NCBI GenBank assembly: GCA_039185235.1
Contig: JBCDAS010000054.1
Location: 1-16,711 of the forward strand
DNA from: Thermohalobaculum sp039185235
Lineage (GTDB): Bacteria > Pseudomonadota > Alphaproteobacteria > Rhodobacterales > Rhodobacteraceae
DNA length: 16,711 bases
Direction: 5' to 3'
Position numbers and translations under genes: made by a program. The notes beneath the pieces are model-generated. The model worked only from the letters and a program-made list of their open reading frames with translations. It did not search any database and had not been told where the DNA came from. Below are positions 13,982 through 16,711 of the stretch, piece after piece; the first letter of the stretch is position 1; each line of letters begins with the position of its first letter.

Positions 13982-14071
13982 ATGAGCGCTTGCGTCTCGC
14001 CCGATCCGCTGCCTAACAAGGGGCGCGCGGGACCTGCGGGCGCTCGCCAGATCACTCACAACCACGAATAA
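13982..14071 (+). CDS. Possible 29-aa leader ORF before tenA
   Basis: An ATG at 13982 opens a 29-codon frame that ends with TAA 14069-14071, just before the AGGAG of tenA. The placement would suit a translated leader or coupled small ORF. No strong Shine-Dalgarno precedes it and the peptide (MSACVSPDPLPNKGRAGPAG...) matches nothing I know, so this may be chance. Confidence 0.2.
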   Translation: MSACVSPDPLPNKGRAGPAGARQITHNHE

Positions 14072-14082
14072 GAGGAGCGGTC

Positions 14083-14733
14083 ATGCGGCCATCCGAACAG
14101 CTTCGCCAAGCCAGCCTCGAGACCTGGGTTGCCGTGGCTGAACATCCCTTTTGCCGAGAGCTCGCGGCTGGCACGCTGCCGCAAGAGACAATGCGGCGCT
14201 ATCTGGTGCAGGATTTCAGCTTCATCGATGGCTTTGTGCGATTGGCGGCGCGGGCGATCTCGGAAGCGCCCTCTCTGGCGGATAGCGTCCCGCTTGCCCA
14301 GTTCCTGGCTGTGATCACTGGGCCAGAGAACACATATTTTCACCGCTCCTTCGATGCGCTTGGCGTGGCGGAGGCGGAGCGCGTGGCCCCGGATCTTTTG
14401 CCCGAGACGATCGCATTCCGGGATCTGATGGCAGAGGCAGCGGCCTCGGGCTCCTACGCGCGAATGATCGCTGTTCTCACGGTCGCCGAATGGACCTATC
14501 TGAGTTGGGCCACCCCGTTTGCGCCGCCCAAAGCGGCGCTTCCATTCTATTTCGCTGAATGGATCACCCTGCATTCGGGCGATGGGTTTGAAGGTGTCGT
14601 GGCCTATCTGCGAGACCAGCTTGACCAGGCCTGGGAGCGGTTGGATCCGACAGAGCAAGCGCAAGTGGCCGATGATTTCGCACGGGCGGTCGCGCTGGAG
14701 CGGGCGTTTTTTGACGCGACCTATGCCCGGTGA
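14083..14733 (+). CDS. tenA: TenA family protein, Glu-type (TenA_E)
   Basis: A 216-residue all-helical TenA/thiaminase II family protein. The family's Asp44 is present in LVQDFSFIDGF, and the C-terminal catalytic Glu is Glu206 in ALERAFFD. The nucleophilic Cys of classical TenA (Cys135 in B. subtilis) is absent: VAEWTYLSWA places Glu136 there. This makes it a TenA_E type, for which salvage of pyrimidine breakdown products of thiamin (amino- or formylamino-pyrimidine to HMP) has been described in other organisms. AGGAG stands five bases before ATG 14083. No other thiamin gene and no TPP riboswitch consensus is nearby. Its last 13 bases overlap the end of the convergent rlmH. Confidence 0.87.
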   Translation: MRPSEQLRQASLETWVAVAEHPFCRELAAGTLPQETMRRYLVQDFSFIDGFVRLAARAISEAPSLADSVPLAQFLAVITGPENTYFHRSFDALGVAEAERVAPDLLPETIAFRDLMAEAAASGSYARMIAVLTVAEWTYLSWATPFAPPKAALPFYFAEWITLHSGDGFEGVVAYLRDQLDQAWERLDPTEQAQVADDFARAVALERAFFDATYAR

Positions 14734-15191
14734 TAGGGGCTGTTGCCGAGGATCGAAATCGCACGGTAGATTTGCTCAGCGAGCATGACCCTGGCCAGCA
14801 TATGCGGCCAGACCATGGGGCCTAAGCTCAGCAACAGGCTAGAGCGGTCCCGTATGGCTTGGCTATGTCCATCCGCACCGCCGATCAGAAAACAGGTCTC
14901 CGCGATCCCCTGATCGCGCAATCGGCCCAGCAGTTTGGCGAATTCTGGGCTGGTCATGTTCTTGCCGCGCTCATCCAGCGCCATGATCTGTGATCCCGTA
15001 GACACGGCGGCCAACAGTTTCTCGCTCTGCTCCGCTTGGCCGCGGGCTTTGCGTTCATCGATTTCGATCAAGGAAACGGGGGAGAGCGCCATGCCCTTTC
15101 CCGCCGCATTTGCGCGAGAGAGATAGTCCTCCACCAGCATCTTCTCAGGGCCGGGGGCAAGCCGCCCCACGGCCGCAATTGTCAGCCTCAC
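14721..15191 (-). CDS. rlmH: 23S rRNA (pseudouridine1915-N3)-methyltransferase RlmH
   Basis: A 156-residue SPOUT-class methyltransferase that methylates pseudouridine 1915 of 23S rRNA in the assembled 70S ribosome. The SAM-site segment FLIGGADGH is at 101-109, and the trefoil-knot tail LARVMLAEQIYRAISILGNSPYHR at 132-155 matches the family end. E. coli RlmH has 155 residues. The start is GTG 15191 (VRLTIAAVGRL, where relatives begin MRLxIxAVGR), and it overlaps the TGA of rsfS as GTGA. A longer frame starting at 15308 would run through rsfS and is not used. The rsfS-rlmH pair is a common conserved order. Confidence 0.94.
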   Translation of the reverse strand: MRLTIAAVGRLAPGPEKMLVEDYLSRANAAGKGMALSPVSLIEIDERKARGQAEQSEKLLAAVSTGSQIMALDERGKNMTSPEFAKLLGRLRDQGIAETCFLIGGADGHSQAIRDRSSLLLSLGPMVWPHMLARVMLAEQIYRAISILGNSPYHRA

Positions 15192-15580
15192 GCGTGGCGC
15201 GCAGTGGTGTCGGGGCTGGGCATCCACATCTTCTCGAGCTGGTAGAACGCGCGCACTTCCGGGCGGAAGATATGCACGATCACATCGCCCGCATCGAGCA
15301 GGACCCAATCGGCATTGGCCTTGCCCTCGGCGCGCGCCTTGTGGCCGAGCGCCTGTTTCAGCTTGTCGATCAGCTTTTCTGAAAGGGCCGAGACATGCCG
15401 GGTTGAGCGGCCAGACGCGATGACCATATGGTCGGCTTCGGCCGATTTGCCGGCAAGATCGATGGTGACGAGATCTTCCGCACCGTCCTGTTCCAGGCTT
15501 GTGATGATCGTATCGAGAAGCGGCGCAGCCTGATCAGCTTGCGCGGTCGGGGTGGACACGGTCGAGGTCGACGGGGCCAC
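15188..15580 (-). CDS. rsfS: Ribosome silencing factor RsfS
   Basis: RsfS (DUF143/Iojap) binds ribosomal protein uL14 and blocks subunit joining when nutrients are short. The conserved core is complete: AEDLVTIDLAGKSAEADHMVIASGRSTRHVSALSEKLIDKLKQ, then ADWVLLDAGDVIVHIFRPEVRAFYQLEKMW. The start is uncertain because no ATG lies close to the conserved part. GTG 15580 (130 aa) is chosen here. A CTG at 15598 has GAGGAG well placed before it, and GTG 15676 with GAGG would give 162 aa. The frame even stays open past 15754, but that part is antisense to dnaE2. The end overlaps rlmH by four bases. Confidence 0.88.
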   Translation of the reverse strand: MAPSTSTVSTPTAQADQAAPLLDTIITSLEQDGAEDLVTIDLAGKSAEADHMVIASGRSTRHVSALSEKLIDKLKQALGHKARAEGKANADWVLLDAGDVIVHIFRPEVRAFYQLEKMWMPSPDTTARHA

Positions 15581-15717
15581 GTGGGTGTGTTCGCTCAGAA
15601 CGCTCTCCTCTATCGCATGCGCCGGTCCGGGATTGGAGCCGGTTCGCCTGCATTTGTCAAAATAGCGCAGATTCACGACGTCCTCAAGACTGGACAGGAG
15701 GCGCGGCAAAGCAGCCC

Positions 15718-15750
15718 TTGCCGACTCGGCCAATTGAGAACAAATATAGA
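15718..15750 (+). promoter_or_regulatory. Possible dnaE2 promoter
   Basis: TTGCCG (15718-15723) with AAATAT (15742-15747, spacing 18) or TATAGA (15745-15750, spacing 21) could form the -35 and -10 elements. Both -10 options lie inside the LexA box, so repressor binding would block the promoter. Either would start transcription at or within a few bases of the ATG at 15753, implying a leaderless message. Confidence 0.35.
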
Positions 15751-15752
15751 AC
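15738..15752 (+). promoter_or_regulatory. LexA (SOS) box upstream of dnaE2
   Basis: GAAC-AAATATA-GAAC, an exact GAAC-N7-GAAC direct repeat, which is the reverse complement of the alphaproteobacterial LexA site GTTC-N7-GTTC. Its last base touches the ATG of dnaE2 at 15753. DnaE2 is a standard member of the SOS regulon, so the match and the context support each other. Confidence 0.88.
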
Positions 15753-16711
15753 ATGAGCTTTGCCGAGCTGTCAGCGACCACGAATTTCACCTTCCTCACC
15801 GGGGCTAGCCATCCGGAGGAGATGGTGGAGCGCGCCGCCGAGTTAGGCCTCTGCGCCATCGCATTGGCCGATCGCAACACTTTGGCAGGCGTCGTACGCG
15901 CCCATGTGCGCCTGCGTGAGTTGAAGCGCGAAGAGGTGGCACGCAAGGACCGCAATATCACCGGCAAGGATGTGCGTGAGCATGCGCGTATCCGCTCCCA
16001 GCACCGGGTGGATCCCTCCTCACGCAAAACCTACGGGCCCCCGCCCCCCTCGGCTCCAAAGGCCGAACCACCGCCTGAACCGATCCAAAGCCTGCCAAAG
16101 CTGATCATCGCCACCAGGCTCAGCTTCACCGATAGCGCTATTGAGATCACAGCCCTCGTGCCAGACCGCAAAGCCTATGCGGAGCTCACGCGTCTCCTGA
16201 CGCTCGGCAAGCGCCGTGCAGAGAAAGGCGGCTGCGCCCTCACCCTCGATGATTTCCTCCGGACCCAAGGCCTCCTCGCGCTGATCCATCTTCCCGACCC
16301 TGCGGCGGTGACAGAGGGGCTGATCTCGAAGCCCGGCGGGCGCACGGTGTTGCCCGAGGCGCTCCGGGTGACCCGCCGTTTCAAAGGGCGCTGCTGGCTC
16401 GCCGCGACCCCGCGCTGGGATGGGCGCGACGGGGCGCGGATTGCGGCTTATGCCAGGCTTGCAGACCAGCTCTCCCTCGATCTCATCGCCGCCAATGCGC
16501 CGCTCCTGCATCGCGCCTCGCGCCGCAGGCTTGCCGATGTGCTCACCTGCATCCGCGAGCGCTGCACCATGGCCATCATCGGCACCCGGGCGCTGCCCAA
16601 TTCGGAATCCCGCCTGCGGTCCGAGCGCGATATGCTCAAACTCTTCGTGGGCCATGAGGCCGCCGTGCACCGCACGGCGGAGATCGCTGCGCGCTGCACC
16701 TTCTCCCTCGA
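15753..16711 (+). CDS. dnaE2: Error-prone DNA polymerase DnaE2 (ImuC), N-terminal part
   Basis: The first 319 codons of a C-family polymerase that continues past the window. FAELSATTNFTFLTGASHPEEMVERAAELGLCAIALADRNTLAGVVRAH (residues 3-51) is the start of the PHP domain as found in DnaE2, the damage-induced mutagenic polymerase. The metal-binding HxH of true PHP domains reads ATT here (8-10) and the usual ITDH/ITD is LADR, so the PHP site is probably inactive, as often in DnaE2. A charged, then proline-rich insert (about 55-112, GPPPPSAPKAEPPPEP) interrupts the PHP domain, and conserved sequence resumes at PKLIIATRLSF. The polymerase active site lies beyond the window. The gene is controlled by the LexA box at 15738-15752. 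imuA and imuB are not upstream; the divergent neighbour is rsfS. Confidence 0.92.
   Translation, partial: MSFAELSATTNFTFLTGASHPEEMVERAAELGLCAIALADRNTLAGVVRAHVRLRELKREEVARKDRNITGKDVREHARIRSQHRVDPSSRKTYGPPPPSAPKAEPPPEPIQSLPKLIIATRLSFTDSAIEITALVPDRKAYAELTRLLTLGKRRAEKGGCALTLDDFLRTQGLLALIHLPDPAAVTEGLISKPGGRTVLPEALRVTRRFKGRCWLAATPRWDGRDGARIAAYARLADQLSLDLIAANAPLLHRASRRRLADVLTCIRERCTMAIIGTRALPNSESRLRSERDMLKLFVGHEAAVHRTAEIAARCTFSL

Noticed and set aside
13908..14082. TPP riboswitch upstream of tenA
   Set aside because: The conserved CTGAGA and the ACCTGATCTGG...AATGCCAGCG blocks are not present.

Overview
The window looks like a chromosomal segment of a GC-rich alphaproteobacterium, most likely Rhodobacterales (roseobacter group). 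The evidence is the style of the proteins (GcvA-type LysR regulator, DUF465, DUF2007, a long-chain polyprenyl synthase, CcmAB next to aconitase, a DnaE2 polymerase), an alphaproteobacterial LexA box of the form GAAC-N7-GAAC, and gene order. Most genes are housekeeping. No tRNA, rRNA, CRISPR array, integrase or transposase gene was seen, and no gap between genes exceeds about 210 bp.

Left part (1-2644): the C-terminal tail of an unidentified gene converges on a 57-aa small protein across a shared hairpin. A LysR regulator is followed 43 bp later by a class I glutamine amidotransferase. That gene converges, across a terminator-like hairpin, on a 56-aa DUF465 (YdcH-like) protein.

Centre-left (2645-7625): a DUF2007 protein and a TrmN6-like methyltransferase form a minus-strand pair, divergent from a polyprenyl diphosphate synthase (quinone side chain). 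This converges on ispE (MEP pathway), which is translationally coupled behind a large secreted TPR protein. Between the two convergent isoprenoid genes lies the most striking object here: a 107-nt sequence (4740-4846) that folds as a perfect cloverleaf. It has a 26-bp perfect outer stem enclosing three perfect hairpins of 7, 8 and 8 bp, joined with no spacer. Only the three 3-nt loops (GAA, GAA, AGA) are unpaired.

Centre-right (7626-12839): ccmA and ccmB (haem export arm of cytochrome c maturation) are followed, with overlapping reading frames, by an acid-ceramidase/NAAA-like Ntn hydrolase where ccmC would be expected. Divergent from ccmA is acnA (aconitase A). acnA converges on a DUF4760-like membrane protein so tightly that both stop codons lie in one TTAA palindrome.

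Right part (12836-16711): the DUF4760-like protein lies behind a secreted protein on the minus strand. A TenA-family protein of the Glu (TenA_E) type follows, convergent with the ribosome-associated pair rsfS-rlmH. The window ends inside dnaE2 (imuC), whose start codon directly abuts a perfect LexA box. No imuA or imuB precedes it here.
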